IMG/VR virus record: IMGVR_UViG_3300027714_000084
Coordinates: 1-28,680 of that record
Length of the DNA stretch: 28,680 nt
Direction: 5' to 3' (one strand)
From: a virus
Below the pieces are notes generated by a model. It saw nothing but the letters and a program-made list of their open reading frames with translations. It ran no database searches and had not been told where the DNA came from. Shown here piece by piece: positions 1-8,284 of the stretch; the first letter of the stretch is position 1; each line of letters opens with the position of its first letter. The position numbers were made by a program, and so were the translations under genes.

Positions 1-1489
1 CTGTTATTGAGGGTGAAGAAGCAATAGTACCAGCGAATGTTGCCTGTTGCGATTCATTAATAGTTAAGGCTGTAGTTATTGCTGTGCCATTATTTGTAGC
101 AAGTCTTAAAGTTCCTTTATCATCACCACTCGTAGCATTTGATTTTATACCAGCAACAACTCCAAATATTGAAGTCGCACTAACACCATCATCTATCACT
201 CCACCAAGTTCAACAACCGACCCTTTAGAAGCTCCTTGACCTCCCCTGTATAGTAGTTGAAGCCTACTACTTGCTGTTGCAATATCTTGGACAACTGCAT
301 CAGGTGTTACAACACTTGGAGTAATATAAGAACCTGACTTTATTACTTTTATAATTCCACTTGAAACTACTATATCACCTGCACCAGTAATTCTCATTTT
401 TTCAGAAGCAGTATTACTATTTTCCGTTACAAAAGCTAACGCAGATGTTTGTGAGGCTTCTCGAATACCTACAATTCTAGCAACTCCTCTTCCACTAGAA
501 GCACTTACTTGAAAATTTAATTGTGCAAAAGTATTAGCTCCTGTATTGTTGTTAGCTATTGTTATAGTTGAGCCAACAGTAGCTTGACCATCATCCGTAG
601 CCCCATTAAATGCCGTAGCTTGGTCTCTTGCTATAAATAAAGCAGAAGGTATATCTGTAGCTCCGATGCCAATATTTCCCACACCATTAATGACTAATTG
701 TCCAGTACCTGTCCCAGCAGAACCAACTCCAATAGCAATTCTTTGAGAAGAAGCTCCAACTGCACTATCAAAATATCCTATAAAAGCGTTTTGGGTTGTC
801 CCTGAAAACCTAATAGAAGCTACGTTACCATTACCAGATTGTGCATTTACTAGATTTACCAAAGCTCCTGCAGTTAATGTTGTAGCTGCAGCGTCTTTCT
901 TAATAACTAATCTTTGTGTATGTGATGATAAATCGTGACCGATACCGACACTACCAACATCATTAATAGTCATTTTGGTAGTAAGTGAACTTCCATTTTT
1001 TGTATTAAATGAAAGACTTCCATCTGATGCTGCACTCCCATTAAATCGTCCACCAACGATTGATGAAACAACTCCTGAACCACTTCTAGTATTAATAAAC
1101 TCTAATGCTCCTAAAGTGTCGGTGCTACTCGAGCCTCTACCTATAATTTGCACACTAGCTAATTTATCAGATGAATCTTGATTCTCACCTACGCTTAAAG
1201 TTTGGGATGTAGTAATAGCATCAGAATAACTAACAATAGCCGAACCTATTCCAACGTGTGAATTAGTAGTATCAACAGTAAAAACATCTGTCCCATCTGC
1301 CTTTTCTATCAAGAAAGCTGATGTATTGGTGACTTTTATAGTGGAAGTACCTTGAATAATTTCGTCAAATGATAGTGAACCACCGCCATCAACCTGGAGA
1401 TCTCCATTAATGACAATATCTCCTGTGATGGTTCCACCTGAAGAAATTTGAGCAGATGTATTACTAATTAAATTTTTAAATGATGCCAT
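1..1489 (-). CDS. Tail fibre-like structural protein, C-terminus off window
   Basis: The open frame begins at ATG 1489, behind GGAGC, and runs without a stop to the left edge, so about 496 residues are visible and the C-terminus is missing. The translation starts MASFKNLISNTSAQISSGG. It is rich in Ser, Thr, Gly and Asn, with repeated short beta-strand units such as TKMTINDVGSVGIGHDLSSH and QLVINGVGNIGIGATDIPSA. This SVGIG-type repeat is the pattern of phage fibre or appendage proteins that often end in an intramolecular chaperone domain, but the end cannot be seen here. It is the last visible gene of the head operon, 10 nt after a small structural gene. A role in host attachment is inferred from composition; a capsid-bound fibre is also possible because the gene follows the capsid block. 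Confidence 0.7.
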   Translation of the reverse strand, partial: MASFKNLISNTSAQISSGGTITGDIVINGDLQVDGGGSLSFDEIIQGTSTIKVTNTSAFLIEKADGTDVFTVDTTNSHVGIGSAIVSYSDAITTSQTLSVGENQDSSDKLASVQIIGRGSSSTDTLGALEFINTRSGSGVVSSIVGGRFNGSAASDGSLSFNTKNGSSLTTKMTINDVGSVGIGHDLSSHTQRLVIKKDAAATTLTAGALVNLVNAQSGNGNVASIRFSGTTQNAFIGYFDSAVGASSQRIAIGVGSAGTGTGQLVINGVGNIGIGATDIPSALFIARDQATAFNGATDDGQATVGSTITIANNNTGANTFAQLNFQVSASSGRGVARIVGIREASQTSALAFVTENSNTASEKMRITGAGDIVVSSGIIKVIKSGSYITPSVVTPDAVVQDIATASSRLQLLYRGGQGASKGSVVELGGVIDDGVSATSIFGVVAGIKSNATSGDDKGTLRLATNNGTAITTALTINESQQATFAGTIASSPSIT

Positions 1490-1499
1490 GATAAGCTCC

Positions 1500-1832
1500 T
1501 TACGCTAAAACGATGCGAACTACTGAAGTTGCACCTTTGCCAAGTAAATGTAAATAGACAGTGCTACCAATACCTTGTGGCACATTTAATTCATAAATTG
1601 TGTTCCCGCCTGATAAGTATAAACTATTAGATGCACTTATCATGTCACTTGCAGATGCGCTAAAACCATAATAAACATCCACACTAGGTTGTAATATGAT
1701 ACTGTGGACAGGCGTTACATTTAAATTATATTCTGTGCCAGTGGCTACGCTTTGTGCGGATTGCACGGAATGAGTTGCAGAACTAGACATATTCAGTGAT
1801 TCAACTACTGAATGTTTAGAAAGATCAGCCAT
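1500..1832 (-). CDS. Small beta-rich putative structural protein
   Basis: This is a 110-residue protein with a good ribosome site (AGGAGAAACAAG before ATG). It has no recognisable catalytic motif, signal peptide or membrane segment. The sequence is Ser/Val-rich with alternating hydrophobics (VHSIILQPSVDVYYGF, TVYLHLLGKGATSVVRIVLA), which suggests a compact beta fold. It lies between the capsid block and the fibre-like gene in the same operon, so a minor virion component such as a head decoration or fibre-base protein is plausible. I do not recognise the family, and the assignment rests on composition and position only. Confidence 0.6.
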   Translation of the reverse strand: MADLSKHSVVESLNMSSSATHSVQSAQSVATGTEYNLNVTPVHSIILQPSVDVYYGFSASASDMISASNSLYLSGGNTIYELNVPQGIGSTVYLHLLGKGATSVVRIVLA

Positions 1833-1891
1833 CTTGTTTCTCCTTTGAATGCCTTACCGAGCTTGACTATTCTCATGGGCATTTCGGTTAT

Positions 1892-2077
1892 TTAATCTAC
1901 AACACCTTCATCTCGTAAACTAGAATCAGATATTGATTTACTATGTATTATTGGACTTGCTATTAGTTTACGCACTTTTTTGCATTTACACTTAGGACAC
2001 GCTATTGTCTCATTTTTAGACCATACCATTTCCCATATATACCTACATGGATGACAAAAAAAATCGTTTGTCCTCAT
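1892..2077 (-). CDS. Zinc-ribbon miniprotein
   Basis: A 61-residue protein with two cysteine knuckles: C8 and C11 (FFCHPC) near the start and a CPKCKCKK cluster around residues 28-35. This is the layout of an FmdB-like single zinc ribbon. Its ATG overlaps the stop of the preceding 54-residue gene as ATGA, so the two are probably translationally coupled. The C-terminal third is polar and probably unstructured. Such proteins often bind nucleic acid or help assembly, but nothing here fixes a role. Confidence 0.65.
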   Translation of the reverse strand: MRTNDFFCHPCRYIWEMVWSKNETIACPKCKCKKVRKLIASPIIHSKSISDSSLRDEGVVD

Positions 2078-2238
2078 TTCTTTTTCTTCAAAACAAGTGC
2101 TTTTTTAGGTTTGGCAACTGTACCTTTCTTATCACAACGCTCATAACCTTTTTTTAAAAAACCACTGATCATGTCCTTGTTAATACTATCTAACTTTCCA
2201 AATACAGATCCATCTTTTCTTTTAAAATATAACATCAT
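2074..2238 (-). CDS. Short basic hypothetical protein (54 aa)
   Basis: A 54-residue frame starts MMLYFKRKDGSVFGKLDSIN and ends in a Lys-rich tail (ALVLKKKK). AGGAATA precedes tandem ATG codons at 2238 and 2235. Its stop overlaps the next ATG as ATGA. It is the first gene after the major capsid gene, beyond a stable stem-loop. I do not recognise the family. The overlap, ribosome site and non-random composition support a real gene. Confidence 0.6.
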   Translation of the reverse strand: MMLYFKRKDGSVFGKLDSINKDMISGFLKKGYERCDKKGTVAKPKKALVLKKKK

Positions 2239-2253
2239 TATTCCTTTTATAGC

Positions 2254-2279
2254 GAGCGGACCTAATGAAAGGTCCGCTC
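2254..2279 (-). terminator. Stem-loop downstream of the capsid gene
   Basis: GAGCGGACCT and AGGTCCGCTC form a perfect 10-bp stem with a 6-nt loop, 18 nt after the end of the major capsid gene. On the minus strand no U-run follows (GCTATAAAAGG), so it is not a classical intrinsic terminator. A partial terminator, RNase processing site or mRNA-stabilising hairpin that keeps capsid mRNA in excess fits the position. The structure is seen directly; the function is inferred. Confidence 0.5.
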
Positions 2280-2297
2280 ATTTAAACTACTAACCTA

Positions 2298-3170
2298 TTA
2301 AGATGGGTTAGCGAAGTTTACAACTCCAAGTGAAGTGCTATTAGCAGCGTGTGATAAGGATGCGCCAAATAAAATATCGGCAACCACCGAAGTGGCTAAA
2401 TGATCCAAATCATAGCTTGACTGCACACGAGGTGCTATTTGCATCGCCATGTATACCGACTCTTTTTTGAAGATAGTCGCAGTTTCATCACCTGTACCAC
2501 CATCATCATCCCAATCTGTCGAGATATACGTTGGCATCCCATAAATCATTCCAGTAGATCCTGAAACATTAGGATTTTGACCATCACCTCTACGTCCTGC
2601 ATCATAAAAGTCTTGAAGACCTAATAGACCCATATACGCAGAAGGCGAAGCATAAAGAAAGGTTTCACCATCAGCATAATCGTGTCCTGCTGCAAGTAAT
2701 TTCTTTAAGCCATCGCGCAAGAATGCGGTTGTCATCACATTATCGGTTGCTAACGTAATATCATTGCCAGTTGCAGCTTGTAGAACACTTACTGCTAAGT
2801 AGTTTTCTACTTTCTTTGCAAGAGCGTATCCCATCGACTGAGCATATGCCCCAAAGAGATTTGCTGACTCTTGTACACGTACAATATCGTCAATTCTCTT
2901 CGCTTCGTAATGATGTTGATCGACAGCAATAGTGACTTCGCCATCTGTGTTATTTGTGTATGTTACCGCAGTTCCTGCCGTTTTTCCTGCAGCAGTTTCC
3001 TCTGTAACCTTTGGGATATGTAAAGTATCTCCCGCTGGTAATTCAGAAGAAAAATCCATTACCTGATCACGCAGTTGGAACTTACGCTCCGCGTAATCTA
3101 GTATAGCATCTCGCCATAATTCAGGTATGAATTTCGCAGCGGTTGTTGGTGTTACGTTTCCATCAGCCAT
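2298..3170 (-). CDS. Major capsid protein
   Basis: A 290-residue protein with a clear ribosome site (AGGAAG, then ATG). The start resembles the N-terminal region of phage coat proteins: FIPELWRDAILDYAERKFQL followed by GDTLHIPKV. It is Ala/Gly-rich, has no signal peptide, and ends in a beta-rich region (GVVNFANPS). Length, composition and place directly after a scaffold-like gene and downstream of portal and minor head genes match an HK97-fold major capsid protein. No separate protease is seen, so maturation cleavage cannot be argued. A stem-loop follows the gene. The fold is inferred from sequence style and synteny. Confidence 0.85.
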   Translation of the reverse strand: MADGNVTPTTAAKFIPELWRDAILDYAERKFQLRDQVMDFSSELPAGDTLHIPKVTEETAAGKTAGTAVTYTNNTDGEVTIAVDQHHYEAKRIDDIVRVQESANLFGAYAQSMGYALAKKVENYLAVSVLQAATGNDITLATDNVMTTAFLRDGLKKLLAAGHDYADGETFLYASPSAYMGLLGLQDFYDAGRRGDGQNPNVSGSTGMIYGMPTYISTDWDDDGGTGDETATIFKKESVYMAMQIAPRVQSSYDLDHLATSVVADILFGASLSHAANSTSLGVVNFANPS

Positions 3171-3182
3171 TTTAAACTTCCT

Positions 3183-3722
3183 TTAACTTTTGCGTTTATA
3201 CGATTCCAATATATTACCCCAATTCATATGCCTGTCTGAATCTTTAATTTTGCCCAATTGGACATTATTGTCATTCATTGGCGCAGATGGAGCATTGGAA
3301 ACCGCAACGCGTTGTATTTTTAATTTACTTACCACAGCACGAAGTGCATTTAAAGGTAATTCTCCAAATGTTTCATGCTCATCTTTTGGTATTTCACTAA
3401 GAAGTTCTGCGCGCAGATCAGCTTCCTGGGCGTGCGCAGCAGTTACAATAGGTTCAAGTTCTGCAAGCTTTGCAGCTCGCTCCTCGGCAAGAGATTTCCA
3501 TTGCTCCTGTTCTTCTAATTGAGAAATACGTGTTATCTCGATTTCTTTGCGAATCTTAGCAAGTTCCGTTTCAGCCAATTGCGCTCTTCCACGATACTTT
3601 TTAGATTCAGCGATCAGTGTTCCAACTTCGAGTGGTTGGGTCTGCTCTTTTGATTCTGGCACTTCAGATTCAACTGATTGTGCTGGCACTTCCTGTGCAA
3701 CTTGATTTTGTTCTTCGGACAT
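3183..3722 (-). CDS. Capsid scaffolding protein
   Basis: A 179-residue, very hydrophilic protein with a strong ribosome site (AGGAGGACAG before ATG). Residues 1-45 are Gln/Glu/Pro-rich and look disordered. Residues 45-105 form a long charged helix or coiled coil (AELAKIRKE, EEQEQWKSLAEERAAKLAEL). The C-terminus is basic (ILESYKRKS), like the capsid-binding ends of scaffold proteins. It ends 12 nt upstream of the major capsid gene, the classic scaffold position. No protease motif is visible, so it is probably a scaffold only. Confidence 0.8.
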   Translation of the reverse strand: MSEEQNQVAQEVPAQSVESEVPESKEQTQPLEVGTLIAESKKYRGRAQLAETELAKIRKEIEITRISQLEEQEQWKSLAEERAAKLAELEPIVTAAHAQEADLRAELLSEIPKDEHETFGELPLNALRAVVSKLKIQRVAVSNAPSAPMNDNNVQLGKIKDSDRHMNWGNILESYKRKS

Positions 3723-3730
3723 CTGTCCTC

Positions 3731-4192
3731 CTATGTGTTTATTGTAACGTGTGTCTTGCTCATACGTGATAGGTTCTTGCCAATAATATTGGCGAAGTCT
3801 TTGACGATGCCATTCTCTACTTCATCGCCTAATTCTTGTTCCTCTGCAATAGAACGTTTTTTCATTCCCTCTTTCCCTTCATTATGATTAAACAACTTCG
3901 TTCCTTGCTTGTTTTTCTTAATACCATATAAAAATTGTATTTCTTGATTTTTTTTTACTGAAGTTTTCTGGACATCAAACGCATCTAGCATTTTACCAGT
4001 ATCTCTTAATGTAACAGGTTGTTTTTGACCACCTTTCTTGCGATTTGCATAGCTAGTAGAATAGTCTCGGAATGCACTATTATTAAAACCTTTTCCTTTA
4101 GCAATTTGTTTTTTATGATTTTCAACAACATTCTTTGCCATCTTTTTAACATCCGAGTTACTAAATTTTAATATGTTTGGTAGATTAAACAT
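3731..4192 (-). CDS. gpG-like virion morphogenesis protein
   Basis: A 153-residue basic protein. The central segment (residues about 45-70) has YANRKKGGQKQPVTLRDTGKMLDAF. The R-K-x(n)-L-R-D-T-G-x-M pattern is typical of the phage virion morphogenesis family related to Mu gpG. These proteins work at head completion or head-tail joining. The start overlaps the end of the Mu-F-like gene by 8 nt, and Mu F and G are also neighbours. No enzymatic motif is expected. The family call is from motif memory, so a generic minor head protein is the fallback. Confidence 0.6.
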   Translation of the reverse strand: MFNLPNILKFSNSDVKKMAKNVVENHKKQIAKGKGFNNSAFRDYSTSYANRKKGGQKQPVTLRDTGKMLDAFDVQKTSVKKNQEIQFLYGIKKNKQGTKLFNHNEGKEGMKKRSIAEEQELGDEVENGIVKDFANIIGKNLSRMSKTHVTINT

Positions 4193-4856
4193 TTACTGGA
4201 TACCAATAGTGTCTACATCGGACTCCACCGCCATGTTCAAAGCCATCTTCTTTAATAGCGCGTATTTCTTCGCGAGTAAACGGATCATTTGATAAAAAAG
4301 TCCTGCATACTTTCCGATTCTTTTCGTCATCTGGACCAACATAGTCATATAAAGTGTCTTCAGGTAAGTCTGTTGCCATTGTCGCAACAATAGATCTTCT
4401 ATAATCACCAAGTAAAGTTCCAATAACATTTTCTACACGTGGTATATTTGTTTTAATAGATGCTCGGATTACATTTTTTAACTGTTCACCTTTTAATCCA
4501 CCAGAAATACCTGAAATCATTGCGTTCTGCATTGTATTTGCCACGGAACGAGTCACGCCTACAATTCCCTGTCTTTGTAAATTCTGTAAAGCCAAGAGTT
4601 GGACTTCGGATGTAGACCCAAAAAACGGCAAATCTCTAAGAATATCTTCCGTTGTAGCCATAAAGGTGTTAATCGAGGTAGAGAAACGTAACTCCTCAAC
4701 AAAATAGGACGTAAAGTCAATCGCAGCGATAATACCCAGGATCTCTGCTGTTGATAAGCCTTCTTCTTCCAACTCTTCAATATCTTGTTGAAATTCAGCA
4801 ATTGCGCTTTCAATACCGCTTTCATAACTATTAATTGACTGGTCTATCGTTGCCAT
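4185..4856 (-). CDS. Mu gpF / SPP1 gp7-like minor head protein
   Basis: A 223-residue protein. The N-terminal 50 residues are acidic and helical. The C-terminal part carries the hallmark of the gpF/gp7 family: VCRTFLSNDPFTREEI around residues 186-201 and a Cys/His end, HGGGVRCRHYWYPVNV. In this family these residues close a small domain that sits inside the head near the portal and helps DNA ejection or head assembly. The gene overlaps the portal gene by 26 nt and the gpG-like gene by 8 nt. The motif and context agree. Confidence 0.75.
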   Translation of the reverse strand: MATIDQSINSYESGIESAIAEFQQDIEELEEEGLSTAEILGIIAAIDFTSYFVEELRFSTSINTFMATTEDILRDLPFFGSTSEVQLLALQNLQRQGIVGVTRSVANTMQNAMISGISGGLKGEQLKNVIRASIKTNIPRVENVIGTLLGDYRRSIVATMATDLPEDTLYDYVGPDDEKNRKVCRTFLSNDPFTREEIRAIKEDGFEHGGGVRCRHYWYPVNV

Positions 4857-6201
4857 TAGAAGATAAAATATTTAATAAACGATTTTGCTTTGGATCTGGC
4901 TTATCTGCTTCTACTTGCTGTTCTTCAAAACGAGCTAAGTCCTCTGGTGAAGCATCTGGATTATGATATGAAAACCAATCCAGAGGTGTTGCTAAATTAC
5001 GTGAAAAACGCCAATCCCATAGCATAATCTCTGCTTCAGGTGTTAATGCGTAATTTGGCTCTAGGAAATCAACACTGTACTCGTCACCTACGTTACGATT
5101 TGTCTCTACAGCAATAATACGCTTATCTACTTCAAATCTTTGATGTTCCCAGGGTCTCCACGTATCTTCGGTCATTGCAGCACGCTCGTCCATGTTCTCC
5201 ATTTCCAATATAGAAAGTGAGCTTGCACTTGGCGCATTACCTGAGTCATCACGCGCATATTTTGCGCGAATGTGGTTGTTATTTAGTGTTGTCTCGACTA
5301 AAAATCGAGTTGCATCAATAATTTGATTTAGGTTACCACCACTAGAAGTGACACCAAAAGTTGCTTGCTCTGGTAAATATAAAATTTTATCTGTACCAAT
5401 AGAAATTCGTGATGGGTCATCCACTCCACTAATATATTTAATGCCTAAACACCCATATCTGATAGCTAATCCCAATTCCAATAATGCAACATTTACTGCA
5501 AGATCTGTTTGAACAACATCCATTGCGTTTCCTACATGATAGTCGCGAACAGGTGGATAGCGATGGCAAAACGTCACTGGCAATACTGAATATGGATTAA
5601 TGTCTGATTCGTTCACACTAACAACCTTGCCTTCTCCATCTACTAAGAAATGCCTTCCTGGAACACCATAACGCTCTTCTGTCCACACAGCATACATAAC
5701 TTGCTCTACGCGTGCGTTGCCTTGGTTCTCGATAGGATACATAACGCCAAATGGCTTATCTCTTGAGTCACCTGCTAAAAATAATGGTGTAAAATGAGAC
5801 AGTATTTCATATTCTACTTTTTGACTAACTTCATTCCATTTGCTACGAAAAGCCATGTTGCCTAATAAAAATGTAAGCTTTTCTAGCATTCTACGCTGCG
5901 CATTTAAACTATATTTATCAATCATAGCCATATACTCATCGCTAGTACGCATCCGAGGTGGTCTTTTGTACGTCATTGCACGTAAAGAACAAACCCGCCT
6001 CGTTAAATTATTTTGAGGAGTCACAGTTTGACGAAGTGTCTCTGAACCAAAAAAATCACCAACATAGTGATCAATATTGATTCCCTCGTAAAAGTCTAGA
6101 AGGTAATCGCGCTCGCGAGTACGCTCATCTTCAACGTATTTTAAATGTTCTTTCAGTGCGCCTAATATCGCACCTTCTGATTGATCTTGTATTGTAAGCA
6201 T
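4831..6201 (-). CDS. Portal protein
   Basis: A 456-residue protein of usual portal length, behind an AAAGG ribosome site. It starts with an acidic helical region (RTRERDYLLDFYEGINIDHY), has a long mixed alpha/beta middle (HFTPLFLAGDS, VMYAVWTEERYG), and ends in a polar tail (QQVEADKPDPKQNRLLNIL), the shape of SPP1/HK97-type portals. It sits 9 nt after the large terminase gene and before the Mu-F-like head gene, the canonical order. It forms the dodecameric ring through which DNA is packaged and ejected. No single signature residue defines it; the call is from length, composition and synteny. Confidence 0.85.
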   Translation of the reverse strand: MLTIQDQSEGAILGALKEHLKYVEDERTRERDYLLDFYEGINIDHYVGDFFGSETLRQTVTPQNNLTRRVCSLRAMTYKRPPRMRTSDEYMAMIDKYSLNAQRRMLEKLTFLLGNMAFRSKWNEVSQKVEYEILSHFTPLFLAGDSRDKPFGVMYPIENQGNARVEQVMYAVWTEERYGVPGRHFLVDGEGKVVSVNESDINPYSVLPVTFCHRYPPVRDYHVGNAMDVVQTDLAVNVALLELGLAIRYGCLGIKYISGVDDPSRISIGTDKILYLPEQATFGVTSSGGNLNQIIDATRFLVETTLNNNHIRAKYARDDSGNAPSASSLSILEMENMDERAAMTEDTWRPWEHQRFEVDKRIIAVETNRNVGDEYSVDFLEPNYALTPEAEIMLWDWRFSRNLATPLDWFSYHNPDASPEDLARFEEQQVEADKPDPKQNRLLNILSSNGNDRPVN

Positions 6202-6210
6202 ATTCTACCT

Positions 6211-7569
6211 TTAAAAGAAATCGATGACACCAGCGTGTCTATTTTTCATTGGAAATAAGTTTGTTAACAAAAATCTAAGGGCATCGCAATGGTGGTCAAA
6301 CTTACCATCTTTTTTAGGTTCATGGCGTAGTGTTTGATCTTCTCGATGCTCTGGGTAATGATAATTCTCGTACGATTCAATGCTTTTTTTGCATTTAGGA
6401 TTAATAAAGAAGTGTGGCTGTCCATTTGCATCTTCAAACCATCTACGCACATGGGATACACCAGAGACTACGTTTCTAGTGACTGCATCACGCTTTATGC
6501 TCACTCGTAGGTTGTGGTTAGCAAACACCTGCAAATCACTAATTCCTGACTGCAAATTAGTACCTGACCCCGCAGGGTCTCCCCATATACCAGTGTATTC
6601 GTATCCAAGTGAGTTAAGTTTTTGTGCAAACTCTTCTGTTCGCGTGTTTTGCAGGTCCACCTCGTCAATTTGATGTATCTCAGCAAAATTCTTTTCACGA
6701 TTGTGAATTTGAACGATAATTCCAGCACTATGCCTGTATCCAAAATCTAAGCCACAGTATACTGGTTTCGATGGATCGTACTTCACATCATCGCGGATTT
6801 GGGTTTCTCTGTTTAATGGGTATACTTTCCCTGAGTAGGATTGAAATTCGCACAATATCTCTTGCAAGTATGTCTCTTTTGTTAAGGTCCGCTTTAGTTC
6901 TTCATGGTCATCTTTAAAATATGGAGATAGTGTACTAGGAAATCTCCACGAAGACCAATCTGGATGCTCTGGATTATTCCCAAACTCGTAGAGACGATGT
7001 AGGTAGTTAAATCCGCGAGGCGTGGATGTAAACAAACACCACCCTTGCCTATCCGCTAAAGTAGGTCTAAGGTACATTTCAAACGTACTACGTGGGATGA
7101 GAGCTGCTTCATCAATGATAAGATAATCGACACCAAAGTATTATGATTGACCTCTCGGTCAACCATCTCCAATGAGCGATTCTTTATTTTCTGCTGACTT
7201 CACAGATAACTCAGAATTAAGTCCAGCTAACTTCATGTAATACAAGTCACCCGAAATCTCTTTCTTTGACTCTAAAGGTAAACGCAATTGCGTCATTATC
7301 ACGTGCTTTACCTCACGAGCAATCTTGTTCGCAAGAGCATAGTTTGGACCAACAATCCAACCACGAGTATTCGGGGTTAGTAACCAGGGCAGTATCTCAT
7401 GCGCTGCCATAAAACTTTTTCCAGAGCGTCTGCCCATCAAGCAAACACGAAAACGAGATTTGCTGCTATGCACTTCCAACTGCTGTGGAGTCGGATTGTA
7501 ACCCAAAATCTTCCATAGCTTTTTCTTGTTTATTATTTTCTTTATCAAGTGGGTTCTCCTCAAAACCAC
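6211..7569 (-). CDS. terL: Terminase large subunit, interrupted by a putative bypass element
   Basis: This is the packaging ATPase-nuclease, in two frame-matched parts. The first (7159-7569) has an adenine-binding Q motif (PTPQQ, residues 26-30) and Walker A (GRRSGKS, 46-52), and ends ...ESLIGDG before TGA. The second resumes at 7131 with VDYLIIDEAALIP (Walker B) and carries the RNase-H-like nuclease residues: CGLDFGY, WGDPAGSG and a C-terminal DHHCDALRF. Together they give about 442 residues, normal for TerL. The parts are separated by 30 nt with in-frame TGA and TAA. No other damage is visible. Translation may begin at GTG 7569 or at TTG 7548, which has AGGAG at good spacing; the start overlaps the small terminase gene out of frame. 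If the gap is not bypassed, a 288-residue product from ATG 7077 would lack both Walker motifs. Confidence 0.85.
7132..7164 (-). other. Candidate translational bypass site in terL
   Basis: On the coding strand, GGU (7164-7162) is followed at once by UGA. A second GGU (7134-7132) is followed by GUC, the next expected codon. The 30 nt from UGA through the second GGU are in register but contain UGA and UAA. The take-off GGU and UGA form the 5' arm of a hairpin, GGUUGACC-GAGA-GGUCAAUC: 8 bp with one G-U pair, capped by a C(GAGA)G GNRA tetraloop. Known bypassing in T4 gene 60 uses matched GGA codons, a stop directly after take-off, a capped hairpin and a 50-nt gap. The similarity is structural; bypassing here is inferred. 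Confidence 0.6.
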
Positions 7570-7894
7570 ATTCCTGTAACACGGATTGTAAGTTTGTAGT
7601 CATGTCAACGGCAGTTTTATCACTCATACCTAAATAATTCTTTGCCATGAAGATCTGCATCGCAATAGAATTATTCTCCATTGCAGATGTCCACATAGCT
7701 CTTCGTAGCTTGAATTTCATGTCTTCACGGCCAGATTCATACTGTTCCTTGAAGTCTTTACGTATGTATGCTTCTCCGACTTCGAAATATTTACCAATAT
7801 CGATATATTTACACCCAAATGATGCGAGCATCCTTACTTTGTCTGGATCAACGTTCTTTTTCTTCATCAATACTAGTCTTTTCGATGACATCAC
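7466..7894 (-). CDS. terS: Terminase small subunit
   Basis: A 142-residue protein directly upstream of terL. Residues about 15-50 look like a DNA-binding HTH (DPDKVRMLASFG, YIDIGKYFEVGEAYIRKDF). A helical middle (KLRRAMWTSAMENNSIAMQIFMAKN) follows and resembles the oligomerisation part of small terminases (the family pattern being a helix ending in KNYLGM). The C-terminal tail is low-complexity and overlaps terL by about 100 nt in another frame. The annotated start overlaps the upstream gene by 47 nt; ATG at 7867 (MKKKNVDPDK) is a possible alternative, and neither has a strong ribosome site. It should recognise the packaging site and load TerL. Confidence 0.8.
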   Translation of the reverse strand: MMSSKRLVLMKKKNVDPDKVRMLASFGCKYIDIGKYFEVGEAYIRKDFKEQYESGREDMKFKLRRAMWTSAMENNSIAMQIFMAKNYLGMSDKTAVDMTTNLQSVLQECGFEENPLDKENNKQEKAMEDFGLQSDSTAVGSA

Positions 7895-8255
7895 CGATTT
7901 TCTTTAAAGTTCTGCGCCAGTACTCCTTAACGCTTGATTCTGTTATCTCCATCTCCACTGCAATGTCTACAAATGTATGACCTAAAGTGCGTTTCTTGAA
8001 TACACGCAATTCTTGTGGTGACAGGAGATCATAAAACTTGTGTGCAGCTAATTGGAGTTGACGAAGTTCAGGTTCAACCATACCACTACGAAATACTAGC
8101 AACTTGAGATGATACCGATCTGCGCGGTCAATTGCATGCAACCACCTGTCTGTATTTTCGTCTGTTAGGTTAGACCAAACTTCTTCCATAGCATAAGTTA
8201 AGCACACGTGTTGACATAAAAGAAGAGAAAAAATTTGAGATGCGGTAAGTCGCAC
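7848..8255 (-). CDS. HTH protein resembling sigma-70 region 4 / ArpU-type regulator
   Basis: Up to 135 residues. The C-terminal half (LSPQELRVFKKRTLGHTFVDIAVEMEITESSVKEYWRRTLKKI, residues about 78-120, shown here as a positional guide only by its ends LSPQE and LKKI) is a sigma-region-4/LuxR-type helix-turn-helix. The frame opens at GTG 8255, but the first 22 residues look unlike a protein start; ATG 8189 (MEEVWSNLTDE) is a better-looking beginning. Neither has a convincing ribosome site. It is the first gene of the packaging/head operon and overlaps terS, so it could control late transcription or be a DNA-binding packaging accessory. The conserved minus-strand -10 element lies just upstream. 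Confidence 0.6.
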   Translation of the reverse strand: MRLTASQIFSLLLCQHVCLTYAMEEVWSNLTDENTDRWLHAIDRADRYHLKLLVFRSGMVEPELRQLQLAAHKFYDLLSPQELRVFKKRTLGHTFVDIAVEMEITESSVKEYWRRTLKKIGDVIEKTSIDEEKER

Positions 8256-8284
8256 AAATCGAGTTCTGCCTTGGTTTATCCGAT

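Noticed and set aside
3190-3522. 110-residue plus-strand frame
   Set aside because: Antisense to the scaffold gene, Ser/Arg-rich as expected for a shadow, no ribosome site.
4193-4429. 78-residue frame inside the Mu-F-like gene
   Set aside because: Shadow frame of the better-supported minor head gene with no own ribosome site.
6211-7077. Independent nuclease gene started by ATG 7077
   Set aside because: It would begin after Walker B in the middle of a conserved region, with no ribosome site; it is better read as the second part of TerL.
7132-7164. UGA read as an amino acid (altered code or readthrough) in terL
   Set aside because: A second in-frame UAA follows within seven codons, and many other genes in the window end in UGA, so recoding of UGA alone cannot restore TerL.
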